Shown here piece after piece: positions 36,730 to 46,889 of a stretch of 64,000 nt of DNA. Source of the stretch: Blasia pusilla (lineage: Eukaryota; Marchantiophyta; Marchantiopsida; Blasiales). The DNA lies in assembly GCA_050084515.1 (NCBI GenBank), contig CM114271.1, forward strand, positions 53,382,001 to 53,446,000, in the 5' to 3' direction. A program made the translations under genes and the position numbers. The stretch's first letter is position 1. Every line of letters starts with the position of its first letter. The notes below the pieces were generated by a model that was not told the DNA's origin, did not search any database, and saw nothing but the letters and a program-made list of their open reading frames with translations.

Positions 36730-37830
36730 GTCTCTCACCATCACCAATGGCATGTCAATCTCCTTGGGTCTCACCCCCAACCACTGCCTCAACCATCTCG
36801 ATAGGCATAGGGCTCACCAACGCAACAACAGTTGCCTTGTCGCAACCTCATCCGACGTTGCTCAGCTACTCCTAAGCTGATGATCCATGTGAAGCATCAA
36901 TTGCCTGACCCAAGACATGACATTGTGATGCCTCTGATAGTCAAGGTACTGCCGTCATTCTTGTGGGAAATCTCATCGCTCGCTCTCGCTCATCCGTGTT
37001 GGGCTCCACTAACCGTTGTACCTAATTATTCCAAACTTAGCCAAGATTGGCCTTCTTATATGCATAGAAAGCAGGAAAACTCACAAAAGTGGGAAAGGCG
37101 GAAAACGGCCTACCTAACCTGTTGACTACAATCAATAGTGGTTGATCATCATGCCTCACTAGTTGCGTGTAATTGACAGTCAGGATCCAAGATAGAATCC
37201 ACCAAAAAATGGAACAAGCTGCTCCATTCTTGCATACCCCCTTTGCAATAATTCATATGGCACCAAGTTGATTCACCATAGACGCGGGCGATGTGCTCAT
37301 GAACTTACACTTGCCGCATCCAAAAATAGTGTTGGGTCAATCCATGCACGCACCTGATGTGCACTCGTCACCACCCCTGACCTCGAATCGCCCAAAGTTG
37401 ATATATTCTCCAAGATGTAAGCTGGAGAACGGGACTCATGTTGTTGCAAGTGTCGCAAGATCCTCATAATTTCCCAAAACAACCTGGATCGAGTGTCATC
37501 CAACCTGCTATCTCATCAAACACTTGACTGACCCTGCCATGGCCAACCAGCAATGACCAAATCAATGGTCCCTACCTGCTCTAAATCATGTGCTCCCACT
37601 AATGAAATGTCCCTTGGTAGGGAACTCTAGTACCCCTCTACGGCGGACGCAGATAACAAGTCGGGAAAATGGAGACGTACCTACGACACATGTCGTAGTG
37701 AAACGTCCCTTGCAAGCTCATCAAGCTCCATATATAGGTACTGCTGCACGCGCACTCCTATATGCAAAACAAGAGCCAATTTCCAATGTTGATCCCTCCA
37801 AAGAGGTCCAACCCCCGAATACCCTCCTCT
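36730..37830 (-). pseudogene. DNMT3-like cytosine methyltransferase remnant in Gypsy element B
   Basis: Read on the minus strand, this segment is colinear with the methyltransferase of the plus-strand element. Motif I appears as GLDLFGGI with VRVQQYLYMELDELAR. Motif IV appears as IDLVIAGWPWQGQ, so the catalytic Pro-Cys is Pro-Trp here. Motif VI is YILENISTLGDSRS, and motif VIII starts FLDAASVSS. Several stops interrupt it, so it is inactive. It retains CAG codons where the sister copy has TAG, which shows how those stops arose. Confidence 0.75.
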
Positions 37831-38031
37831 AGGATGTGCCACACAATGGGTGTGGTGTCCAAGGATGTCATAGTAGCACTGTAGCACTCCCGGCTACTTT
37901 GAGTTCCTTTGATTTGTCACGCTTTGGTGTTCACGTGTCACTCCATGTTGTCTACACGTGCTCATCGGCCAAGCGTCAAAGATCCTCACTCGAGCCCCAC
38001 AACGACACCTCTCTTCCATGGACTGATGCAG

Positions 38032-39302
38032 TGTAATGTACAAGTGGTTTTAAAATTGATCTTTTTACATTAATTTAATGAGTTCGATCCCCAAGAGGAT
38101 CATGATTATATGGAAAGGGAGGTCAAGATGTCGTTTATCTTGTAATAGTTGTTATTAAGTGAATATAATTCACATTCAATGATTTATCAATGTCTTTAGA
38201 TCTCTCTTAGTACCAAGATTTCTTTCCTCTATTCTCTCAAGTGGAGTTAAAATTACGCTTAGGTAGATCTTCACTCAACATCAAAGAACCTCATAGAAAT
38301 CTCAACAAGAAGCTGGCTTCTCCTACTTTCGGAACTCAATCCGTCTAGGCAGGCTACTCTCTGTCGAACAAATTTCCTACAACTCTATGTTGATTATTCT
38401 ATTGATGAAAAGGTTCTCCTGATTCACTCTTCACTCTGTAGACCCAATAAGAATACTCAGACATATGCATCGCACATCAGAATGAAGAAATGAGTACTTT
38501 ACTACTCTATCAAGAATGAGAAAGCTTCAAAAGTGTATACAAGCGTGGGAGGGTACTACTTCCTTGCTCGGACCATTCCTATAGCATAAAGACTTCGTAA
38601 AAGAATGATGAGGATAGCTACTTTCATGCCTCTTAAATATTCTCCGAAGTAGGAGTGGTTCTAAGGATTGGAAGCGTTCTTGATGAATATGGTGTCTCTT
38701 CAAAATTTGTAACTACCTCGATCTATGGTGCTCTTTTCTTTTCCTATGATCCCTGTGAATCCGCTGAGCGTAACTATACTAACTTCCTATTTGATACAAA
38801 AGGTTGCGCATCTTCCTAGTCTAATTGTTCTAACGGTGTGCCGCTTGAAATCATTTTGAGTCTTAGCTTCGCTTTGCTGCGAAGTCTGGACCTCTTTTGC
38901 TTCCTTTGAGGACAAAGCTCTTTCTCCTGATCTGAATACGAAGCGCTCCATTCTTCGCTCTGGTTTCAAGTGCTTTGTGCTTCATTGAAGAGCAAAGTAC
39001 TTCTTCTTCATCATGCTTTGTTCAAGAGCGAAGCACTTCATAAACAGGTTCTTAATTAGGCTTTGTTGTCTTTTCCAAGCTTCGCTCTTAGTCTTTAGAC
39101 TTTGTTACTGCATTTCCATCTCCTCTAAGGTAAATCCTTGATCTTCCACCTCTCTGCTTTGTCCTAGGAGCTTCGTGATCTCTTCGAATATTACTTATTC
39201 TTCTACTACACAGACATAATATTCAAAATCATTATGTATACACAAGTTTTCTTCGAATAAAAAGCTCTAAATCTTCAAAAGTACAAAATTGCGGGTATCA
39301 CA
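38032..39302. mobile_element. Probable solo LTR inserted in Gypsy element B
   Basis: This 1,271-bp segment interrupts the element-B homology cleanly. It starts TGTAATGTACAAG and ends GGGTATCACA (TG..CA). It is bordered by TGCAG (38027-38031) and TGCAA (39303-39307), a near-perfect 5-bp target duplication. No retroviral-type protein is encoded. Chance open frames are short. A solo LTR from a different family is the simplest reading. Confidence 0.65.
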
Positions 39303-39309
39303 TGCAACT

Positions 39310-40384
39310 ATCATAACACTCCTCTTCCTATAAATGTTAGGCGTGGGTGTGTCCTCTTCATGGACATGCCCCTCAATCAAATCACTAAACTAAGTGATGG
39401 AGCTGCTAAATGCTGCTAGTGTCGCCCTCTCTCTGGCCGTTGCTCAAACTTTTCACATGGGAATCGAATGGGTAACAAACTAACTCGCCCAACACTTGAC
39501 TACCATCTTGGTCTGTAGGACGTTGAATCCTTCTAGTAATCCAAGGAAAACCCCATCGAGTATCACATTGCATATCCAACCAAGACGTCATAGGACTCGG
39601 CATCGGTGTAACTCTTTAGTTCACAGAACCACCCTATAATTGCTCAAAGATAGAATGCCCCTCAAGGCCTCTTCTCTTCCTTTAAATACTTAGAGATAGG
39701 AACACTAAGACACATTAGCTCTACCTATCCTTATGCCACATGTCTTATTCTCATACCATAAGAGGATCTTCTTTGGACTCTGATGTCCCTTCCTCATCTT
39801 CCCCAATCTTATCCTTATCTTACTTTTCACCAACCCATGACCCCACTATTATCTTTATTTTCTTTTCTTTTCTTTTCTCTTTTTGGTTGCTCCTTTCACA
39901 CTTATACACTACATGTCATAGACTCTAACTTAACGATGATTGAAAAAGGATGGTTACAATTTATCAGTATCGCCTTGGCTTGAACCACAAACTCATCTGA
40001 TGGATGTTTGGGTTGAATCCTCACCACAACCTCATGTCAAGTGATAAATTGCATCGTACATGCTCCATCCAAGGATGTGTATATCCTGAATGGGCAACGC
40101 TCCACATGAGCCCTCGTCAGGCCCAATCTTGTAAATGTCGCATTCCCCAATATCAAAGATTCTGCTCTTGAAGACAAGAAGCGCTACGGACAAAACATTC
40201 TACCTCTTGGACTAGCCAAATGGAATACCTCTCCTTTCTTATCTAGCAAAAAAACTCATGGCGACATTATGACACGCTCTATTGCGGGTCTAGCAGGCAT
40301 CTCTACCATCCTAGCAACCTTAACCTACCATGACTCTGAGGTGGATGGCCCGAGCATAGGCTCCAAGGGTAGGTCATCGATCAT
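39310..40384 (-). pseudogene. Protease-region remnant of Gypsy element B (interrupted)
   Basis: Two blocks (39310-39608 and about 39967-40384) match the protease and linker region of the plus-strand element at 45945-46690. Recognisable pieces include LGLTRAHVERCPFRI and EVVVRIQPKHPSDEFVVQAKAI. A 0.36-kb insertion separates the blocks. The frame is broken by stops, and the aspartic protease DSG site is no longer readable. Confidence 0.65.
39609..39966. repeat. Interspersed repeat inserted in Gypsy element B; relative at 54.05-54.35 kb
   Basis: The segment begins TGTAACTCTTTAG and ends GGTTACAATTTATCA. A diverged inverted copy lies at about 54048-54350, sharing AGAGTCCAAAGAAGATCCTC and GGATAGGTAGAGCTAA on that strand. 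TG..CA ends suggest a small LTR, but a clean target duplication is not visible. Confidence 0.55.
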
Positions 40385-41067
40385 GGAAAATTTATAAAAA
40401 TTGATAGATTCTTGTATGTCCCCATTTTAAGTAATGAAAAGAAACCTCTTGTGGCCAAAATACAACCCTTTTTCCAATGCTCCACTGAGTCCACTGTCTA
40501 AGGATTCTAGGGTTTTGCAAAATTTGGCCATATGTTTTATTTTTATAAATAGAAATGAAGCATTTCATAATCCCTATTTCTCTTCTAATATTATATGAGT
40601 TTGTACTAGAATTAATAAATTTTTTTTTTGTGTAAAGCAACCCATGCACATTATATCCATCCAAAGTACTTGAAAAAATGCATGAATGATGCAACGATAT
40701 CCTATTAGAAAAATAAAAATTTTTAATCTGATGGAAATTTTCTATGTTTAAGACACATACTCTCTTATTCTTAGAAACTCTATTTTATGTAAATTTTATC
40801 TTAAAAATATTCCAAATCTAGGAGAAGATAAAGACATCTCATCATTCAATGAAAAATATTTCACTTCTATTATCTTTTTCACATTGATTAAGTTACTTCC
40901 ATTCTTTTCAACTATAATATAGAATATGGAAATTTCAAAATTTAGAGTTCTACTTGTAGAGGATCACATTTAAAGACACTCTATATAAATCTCCTTTAGT
41001 GCAGCACTAAACTAAACGGATTTCAATAGGATGCATTTGGATCTTTTCACTTGGGAATTGACGACTG

Positions 41068-41589
41068 TTATTCTTCTGCGCTTTTAAGATCTTCGTCGGC
41101 TTTGGGCTCCTTTGGTAGGAGCAACTGGTCCTTCATTGTCTCCACAAATGCCACTTTGAACTCACCAGCTTTCCCTACGATGGTGTCCTTTGCACTGGTA
41201 GCTTTCACGGAGAAACCTCCAATCATGGCGAAGGATCTCCCAGTCGCTCCAGCAGTGGGATTTACGGCGGTGGTGTCCTTCGCAGCACATGCTTGCTCAG
41301 AAAATGCATTCCTCTCCCCAACGACTTCAGAGAATCCATCCGACAAGGTGGATTTGTAAGCGTCTTTCATATCTAAGCCCGTGCCCATACTGTAATCTGG
41401 CGCACCGGATTCGTGTGATCCAGTGCTCTCTGGAAGGGGCGTGGCGGCACTCTTGCTATCGCTCTCCACGAGGGCGACACTGAAATCTTTCAAATCGTTG
41501 CTTCCCTTTGCATCGTTGGGCACGCTAGATCCGGTTCTAGAATGTCCCCCCGCTGCGTGCACCATCGTTGGTGAGACCCTAATTGCCAT
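41068..41589 (-). CDS. Uncharacterised 173-residue open frame
   Basis: An uninterrupted ATG-to-stop frame lies in sequence clearly richer in G+C than its AT-rich surroundings. The product is hydrophilic and rich in Ala, Ser, Lys and Asp, with no membrane segment or signal peptide. It begins MAIRVSPTMVHAAGG and ends KEPKADEDLKSAEE. The composition faintly recalls LEA-type hydrophilins, but no signature motif is present, so no function is assigned. It lies inside the expected gag/leader interval of Gypsy element B, antisense to the plus-strand element. It could be a captured host exon, a retrogene fragment, or an unrelated insertion. Confidence 0.35.
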   Translation of the reverse strand: MAIRVSPTMVHAAGGHSRTGSSVPNDAKGSNDLKDFSVALVESDSKSAATPLPESTGSHESGAPDYSMGTGLDMKDAYKSTLSDGFSEVVGERNAFSEQACAAKDTTAVNPTAGATGRSFAMIGGFSVKATSAKDTIVGKAGEFKVAFVETMKDQLLLPKEPKADEDLKSAEE

Positions 41590-41639
41590 AACTGGTACTG
41601 ATCCCAAAATAACTCTCTCAATTACCTTATGAAAAAAAT

Positions 41640-43694
41640 AGTATTAGATCTTTGAGGTTCTTCATACGAGCATGAAATATATGGTTATGTGCAATGGATT
41701 TGCAACTCTGATTGTTGCGCCATATTACATTAGCACTTTTTGATGTTTTTCCTATGTCAACCAATATCCATCTCGACTAAACTCCTTCACATGAAACACA
41801 ATAAGTTGAGTTGTCCTTAGCTTTGGTACAATAAAGGGTCACTATAGAGTGCTTCTTGTTGACCCATGATGCTATATTTGATCCTACCAAGAAGTAATCC
41901 AAAAATTCATCTTCGAGAATGTCGATCTCCTACCTAATCAAAGCCAAAATATAATAGTCGATTGTGCCTTTGATGTACATCACTAAATATATACTTGCTT
42001 TCCAATAATTCTCATTAGAACAAGGTTGCATGTGGAAAAAGTCTCTTCCGCAACCATGCCCGTGGACTTACGTCTATCTTATGGAAGGACTTGTCCATGT
42101 GGGCCATACCTTCCCCTTCTTTTTCATCCCCCCTACTTGCCTCCATATTCCGCACTTTTCCCATTTTTTCCTTCCTCCACCTCTACTCTCTCCTCTCTTA
42201 TTGTTTCGCCCGCCCCTGCCTTGCCTTCCAGCACGAGCTATAAGTGTGGGCCCCACCTCTTTCAATCATGTATGTGGACATGTCCACATTTGTCCTTATT
42301 TTATGAAAAATAAGTAATGAGAAGTAATTTTATTCTATCCCTTCTAGAAAGATATTCTTGTAATTCAGTTTTATTTATACATTATAATTAAATGGTTTTT
42401 ATGTATTCATATTAACATCAAGTCCTTTCTAAAGAATATAAATATTAAATTTTAATTTCACTTAATTATCAAAGTCCTTTTTTTGAAAATATTAAATTAT
42501 ACGCTTGACATAAATGAGATTTTAATACCTCATTTTCCATGATCATAACATGTTTCCTTGAAAATTAAATATTTTATGAGTTGGTACGATTAAAATAACA
42601 AGATATAAACTTTTAACATGGATATATTAAAAACATAAATTTATTCATTTCCTTATATTTATGGCCTCTATGGCCCAAAATAAACCATAGAAGGGTGGTT
42701 CACATGGAGCCGCCCTTCTCCGGCTCCGTTTCGTAACGGTTGGCCTTCCTTTTTTTTCTTATTTTAGTATTTTTTTGTTGCCGGTTTGTATTTCACGGGT
42801 TTATGTCTACAAATAGCAAAATAGAGAGCATTTCACAAAGAGCATTTCATAGAGAACAAATTAGGGAGAGCATTTCATAGAGAGCATTTTACACATAACA
42901 CATAATTTTTTACATTGTATTATCGTATGTTGTGGTGCTTCATTATTTAATGACCTTATTTGGAACAACAAGGAGGACATACGTATTCTAGTAGGTGAAA
43001 AAGAAGGAGATTTTCATTGAGACTATTCTAGCAATCATTATGGATAATTTTTTACTGATGAAAAGATAAATATCAGCAATAGGCCTCGAACAGAGCTACG
43101 CTCGAAGTGGCCCAACCCCTTGGCGGATCTACTTTTGATGAAAGAAATGGCAAGTTAGGCAAGGAGAACGAGGACACGATTGTGACAGAGTAGAGAAAGC
43201 AAGCAGCCAAGACCGCAAGCAAGCACAAGCTCGAGAGCCAAGGCCAAAGCAGGCACACGCTCTATACACAAGGGCTGCATTGCCTCTGCATTCCCATAAT
43301 ACGGAGCGAGTAACAACAACACGTAGTCTCAAAAAGGAGCCGCGGTGAACACGAGAGCGCATAGAAGCACAAATGTGGGTGAGATGAGAGTACAGAGCAT
43401 CACCGCAAAGTCTCAAATAGTAGCACCCGCGTTCAGTCTCAGAATCTCAACACTGTTGCGTTTAGACTCAACAAGGAGCCGTTGAGTCTAAGCCAGGAGC
43501 ACTCGAATTTAGTTTCAGCAAGCAACTGCAACGAGCATAAAAGCACGAGACATGCAAGTCATAGATTCACCAAAGCGTCAAGTGAAAAAATGAGAAGACG
43601 GAGCTCTAGCCGGGAATAGAGCGTGAGAGAGACAACAACACGGTGGCTTTGTAGAGCGTGGGCAAGCGCACGTAGCAATAAGCCTCTCTCTTTG
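41640..43694. other. Gypsy element B leader interval, otherwise unassigned
   Basis: An AT-rich part (42310-43060) is followed by a mixed-composition part up to the LTR fragment. A hairpin with perfect 11-bp arms (TTAGACTCAAC, 43462-43472 and 43481-43491) lies in the presumed leader. No gag homology to the plus-strand element was recognised, so the interval may include further insertions. Confidence 0.35.
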
Positions 43695-44190
43695 TAAAAT
43701 AAGATCAAATCTCTCTCACAACACTATAATTCTCACATGTGTGCACTCTCACATGTGTCTCTCAATGTCAAACCAAACCCACTCTCCTAATAAGAGGCTT
43801 GGGTTACACACACAAGGCATAGCTTCGCTGCCTCATGCCAAGAGGTTCAACAAAGAGAGAATGAGCTCTCAAGCTCTCTCTCTTGGAGGTATACCTCCTT
43901 CCCTCTCCCAAGCCCTCTCAATAGTAATCTTTGCTCGCAGGTCACCTCCTTGGCTCTTGACCTGCAATAGCGGGTCAAGGGTCACTTCCAAAAGTGGAAA
44001 GTTAACTATCCCCAACGTGGAAACTTACCCGAAATAGTAAGTTTCTCTATATGGCTCCAAATGAGCCGAAACGAAGGGAAAACCTGCTCTCTCACGTTTC
44101 CCGAGGCCTTAACGGGTCATCCTCGACCTCCTAGGCCTATCCTCCACTACTCGTGTAGACGATCTGATAGATCTCATCGATCTATCCTAA
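43695..44190 (-). repeat. LTR fragment, probable 5' LTR of Gypsy element B
   Basis: The plus-strand text matches 36112-36602 and the reverse complement of 51581-52076, including the AGTAAGTTTCTCTATATGGC block. It stops at CTATCCTAA, lacking the last about 12 bp of the LTR start. It also lacks the TTGGAGATATTTTGG segment present at the other two LTRs. Its orientation is opposite to the adjoining plus-strand element. Confidence 0.75.
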
Positions 44191-44199
44191 ACCCTAGTC

Positions 44200-44305
44200 A
44201 CCGTCGACGATCAATGGTCATCGTCACCATCAACGGTCAACCGTCACCGTCGCCATTAACGGTCAACCATCATCGTCAACGGTCCACCATCCGTTGTCCA
44301 CCCTT
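44200..44305. repeat. Short minisatellite (GTCACCGTCAACG-like)
   Basis: Degenerate 12-15-bp units of the type ATCAACGGTCAACC/GTCACCGTC repeat about seven times immediately next to the truncated LTR of element B. Confidence 0.6.
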
Positions 44306-45217
44306 TGATTTCCATTGCTGCCATTACGGAGTGGAGGGTCTTCCACGATGCTCGTTGATTCTTTGACTTGCGTCGCCACCACGTACTTTGTTGTTTTGGC
44401 CGTCACCGTCATCGCACTTTCGTCATCAACCAGTGATGGCAGATGACCTCTGGTTATGGTGTTTGAGTTTTGATTTCATGCTGCTATGTTGTGATTGGTA
44501 GCCGCTTGACGAAGATCGAGTACCGTGTCGTGACGCCCGTTGCCGCACCATCTCGATCGCAGAACCGCTCCTTCACTAAGGAGCAGAGCGTGTGAATTTT
44601 GATTGAGGAGGGTATGCCGCACCCCATTCTCGAGTGCCGTGCTATTTGTAGCCATTCTGTGCCGCCAGTGCCGCACCAGACCGCTCGAGCTACACCACAC
44701 ATCGAGGAGGTTGAGTAGCGTCAGTACGAGAGGAGTACGACGCTGCTGATTGGAAGAGTTGTCTTCACAATTGAGTTGGGGTCAAGATTTGCAGTTGCTA
44801 ACGAGCGACATTGACATGTGTTGAGGTTACCCATTTTGGTCCTTTACCCAGCACATGTGAGGGATTATGGGATTTGGGTAGTTTATTTGGGGATATTGGG
44901 TTGTGTGGATGTTCAGATCATCATTCATGTGTGTGGTTTAGGGGACATAGACTTGTGTGGGATGTCTTGAGTTTAGGGTAGGTTGTGGATGAGATGATAA
45001 TCTCGTCGATTTGTCGCACCACGCTGCGTGTTGCCGCATGTTACACGTCTCGGGAAGGGAGAGTGTAGATCGAGTGCCGCATGTTTGGGATGAGTGATTG
45101 AGGGATTACTCACGTGGTTGAGAATGATCGGGTGAGAGGGGTACGAGGGTCATTACGGCGTCCGTTCGGGACTTTGAGAGGCGAGGTGGTGAAGCCGAGA
45201 GTAGCTCTAGAGGTTTT

Positions 45218-45945
45218 ATGCGGAGTGGCACCAGGTTCCGAGGGTCTCTATGTGAGGGACCACCTCGACCTCCTTCTATGTCATCGTCAAACGAGGAGGA
45301 GGGTGAAGAGGAGTTTGTGAGCACATCGCCACACATTGTGAGTGGTCCTACCAGTTGGGCTTACGAGATGGATGACCGGGGTAGAGGACCGCGTAGTTTT
45401 TCAGGTGCAGTAGGCACGATTGAGTTGCACGATTTCATAGCTGAGTTTAGGAGTTAGTGCGACTCCTAGCGGGCCACGAACTCTAGAGAGTTCAACCCGT
45501 TTATAGCATGGAACGGTATGTTCCAGCATTTAGAGGGGGCGCCCATGGACGATTACCATGAGTTTTCTCATAGATATGCACGTGAGATGAAGGCGTGTAG
45601 GCTCTACTATGACCCACATTATGTGTCATGGACGAAATCGTTTCCAGATGAGGAGGAGGAGTCAGGAGAGGCTACTTCCTCTTCCACTAGTGACGTTTTA
45701 GGAGGGGTCACTCACACTAGAGCGGTTGGACCATCTAGTCGGGTTCGTCCCAAGTTCAACCCTGTGGTTGAGTTCTTTGCTAAGTTGAGGGCGAGCTACC
45801 AAGGGTACGGACGGAGAAGTTGAGGAGCATCCACGACTTCTAGAGGCGCCCAAGTGAGAGTTTGCATGAGGCTTACACTAGCTTACGTCGGTTGATCAAT
45901 GTCACTCAGGAGGTGAGAGAGTTGGAGTTCCTGCATCACGTTCAA
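45218..45945 (+). pseudogene. Gypsy element A gag (capsid-like)
   Basis: An acidic N-terminal stretch (SSSNEEEGEEEF) precedes a capsid-like region. Recognisable pieces are FNPFIAWNGMFQHLEGAP, EFSHRYAREM, VVEFFAKLRASYQGYG and, after a frame change near 45.83 kb, RRPSESLHEAYTSLRRLINV. The last piece matches the conserved RP-x-ES-x(2)-EA pattern of retrotransposon gag. Stops lie near 45455 and at 45841. No CCHC zinc knuckle was found. Confidence 0.6.
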
Positions 45946-45947
45946 AG

Positions 45948-46727
45948 GTGATTGTAGAGGAGGTGATGGACCTGCCCTTGGAGTGGATGCTCGGGCCGTC
46001 CACATCAGATTCATGGCAGGCTGCGGTTGCTAAGATGGCGGAGATGCCCTCTAGAACCACGATAGAGCGTGCCATGGCTTCTCCTGGTGTTGTGTTGCTG
46101 GATAACCGAAGAAAGGTCTTCCAATTGGTGAGTCTCGGAGGTAGAGCTTTTAGTCCACAACGTGTCTTGTTGGATTCAGTAGCGCAACCCCAAATGTTGG
46201 GGAAAGCGTCATTCAGAGGATTGGGCTTGACGAGAGCCGATGTGGAGCGTTGTCCATTCCAGATATAGACATCCTTGGGTGGAGCAAGTACCACACAGTA
46301 TATCACCCGACAGGAGGTCGTGGTGAGGATTCTCCCGGAACATCCTACAAATGAGTCCGTGGTGCGAGCCAAGGCGATAATGACTGATGCAGAGTCCTAC
46401 GACGTCTTGGTTGGTGGCGTCTTGTTGGATTCAGGATACCCGATGGGGTTTTCCCTGGATTATTGGAAGGAGTCAGCATCCTACAGATCAGGATGGCAGT
46501 CACGTGATGGGCGCCTTAGCTCATTACCCATTCGATTCACAAGTGCAATGATCGAGCGACGGCCAGGAGAGGTGGCAACCTTACCAGCATTTAGCAGTGC
46601 CATCACTTGGCCTAATGATTTGATTGAGGGACATGTCCATGCAGAGGATACTCCCGTTCTAGACATTTCTATGGAGAGGAGTGTTATGATAGCCGCATCA
46701 TTCCATGGAGGAGAGGTGCCGTTGTGA
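45948..46727 (+). pseudogene. Gypsy element A aspartic protease (retropepsin)
   Basis: The catalytic region reads RVLLDSVAQPQMLGKA, where active retropepsins have D-S/T-G; the glycine is replaced by valine (GTA at 46179-46181), so catalysis is doubtful. Downstream, VVVRILPEHPTNESVVRAKAI and SYDVLVGGVLLDSGYPMGF fit the flap and C-terminal strands of plant Gypsy proteases. A TAG at 46266 and a TGA at 46725 interrupt the frame. The same frame continues into the methyltransferase. Confidence 0.7.
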
Positions 46728-46889
46728 GGCTCGACTGAGGAGCTTGGACGATTGGCAAATGTGCATGTGCAGACCGTATGGAGCAAGGTGTTTGCACCGG
46801 AGCGTGACGGGTTTGAGGAACCCGAGGTAGCAAGGAGTGCTATGGTGACACCCTTGGATACCACACCCATCGTGTGTTGTATCCCGGAG

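Larger units (their letters stand above)
35982..44190 (-). mobile_element. Ty3/Gypsy element B: LTR-flanked, methyltransferase-bearing deletion derivative
   Basis: On the minus strand this unit runs from a 5' LTR fragment (43695-44190) through a leader/gag interval, protease remnant (40384-39310, interrupted), methyltransferase remnant (about 37830-36730) and 3' LTR (36612-35982). Compared with the plus-strand element at 44-52 kb, homology ends just after the methyltransferase near 36620 and continues directly into the LTR. RT, RNase H, integrase and the PHD end are therefore deleted. Two insertions interrupt it (38032-39302 and about 39609-39966). All frames carry stops. Treating the LTR at 43.7 kb as its 5' LTR is inferred from orientation and order. 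Confidence 0.75.

Noticed and set aside
38075-38105. GTTCGATCCCC segment as a possible tRNA T-arm
   Set aside because: No acceptor, D or anticodon arms can be formed around it; it lies in the probable solo LTR.
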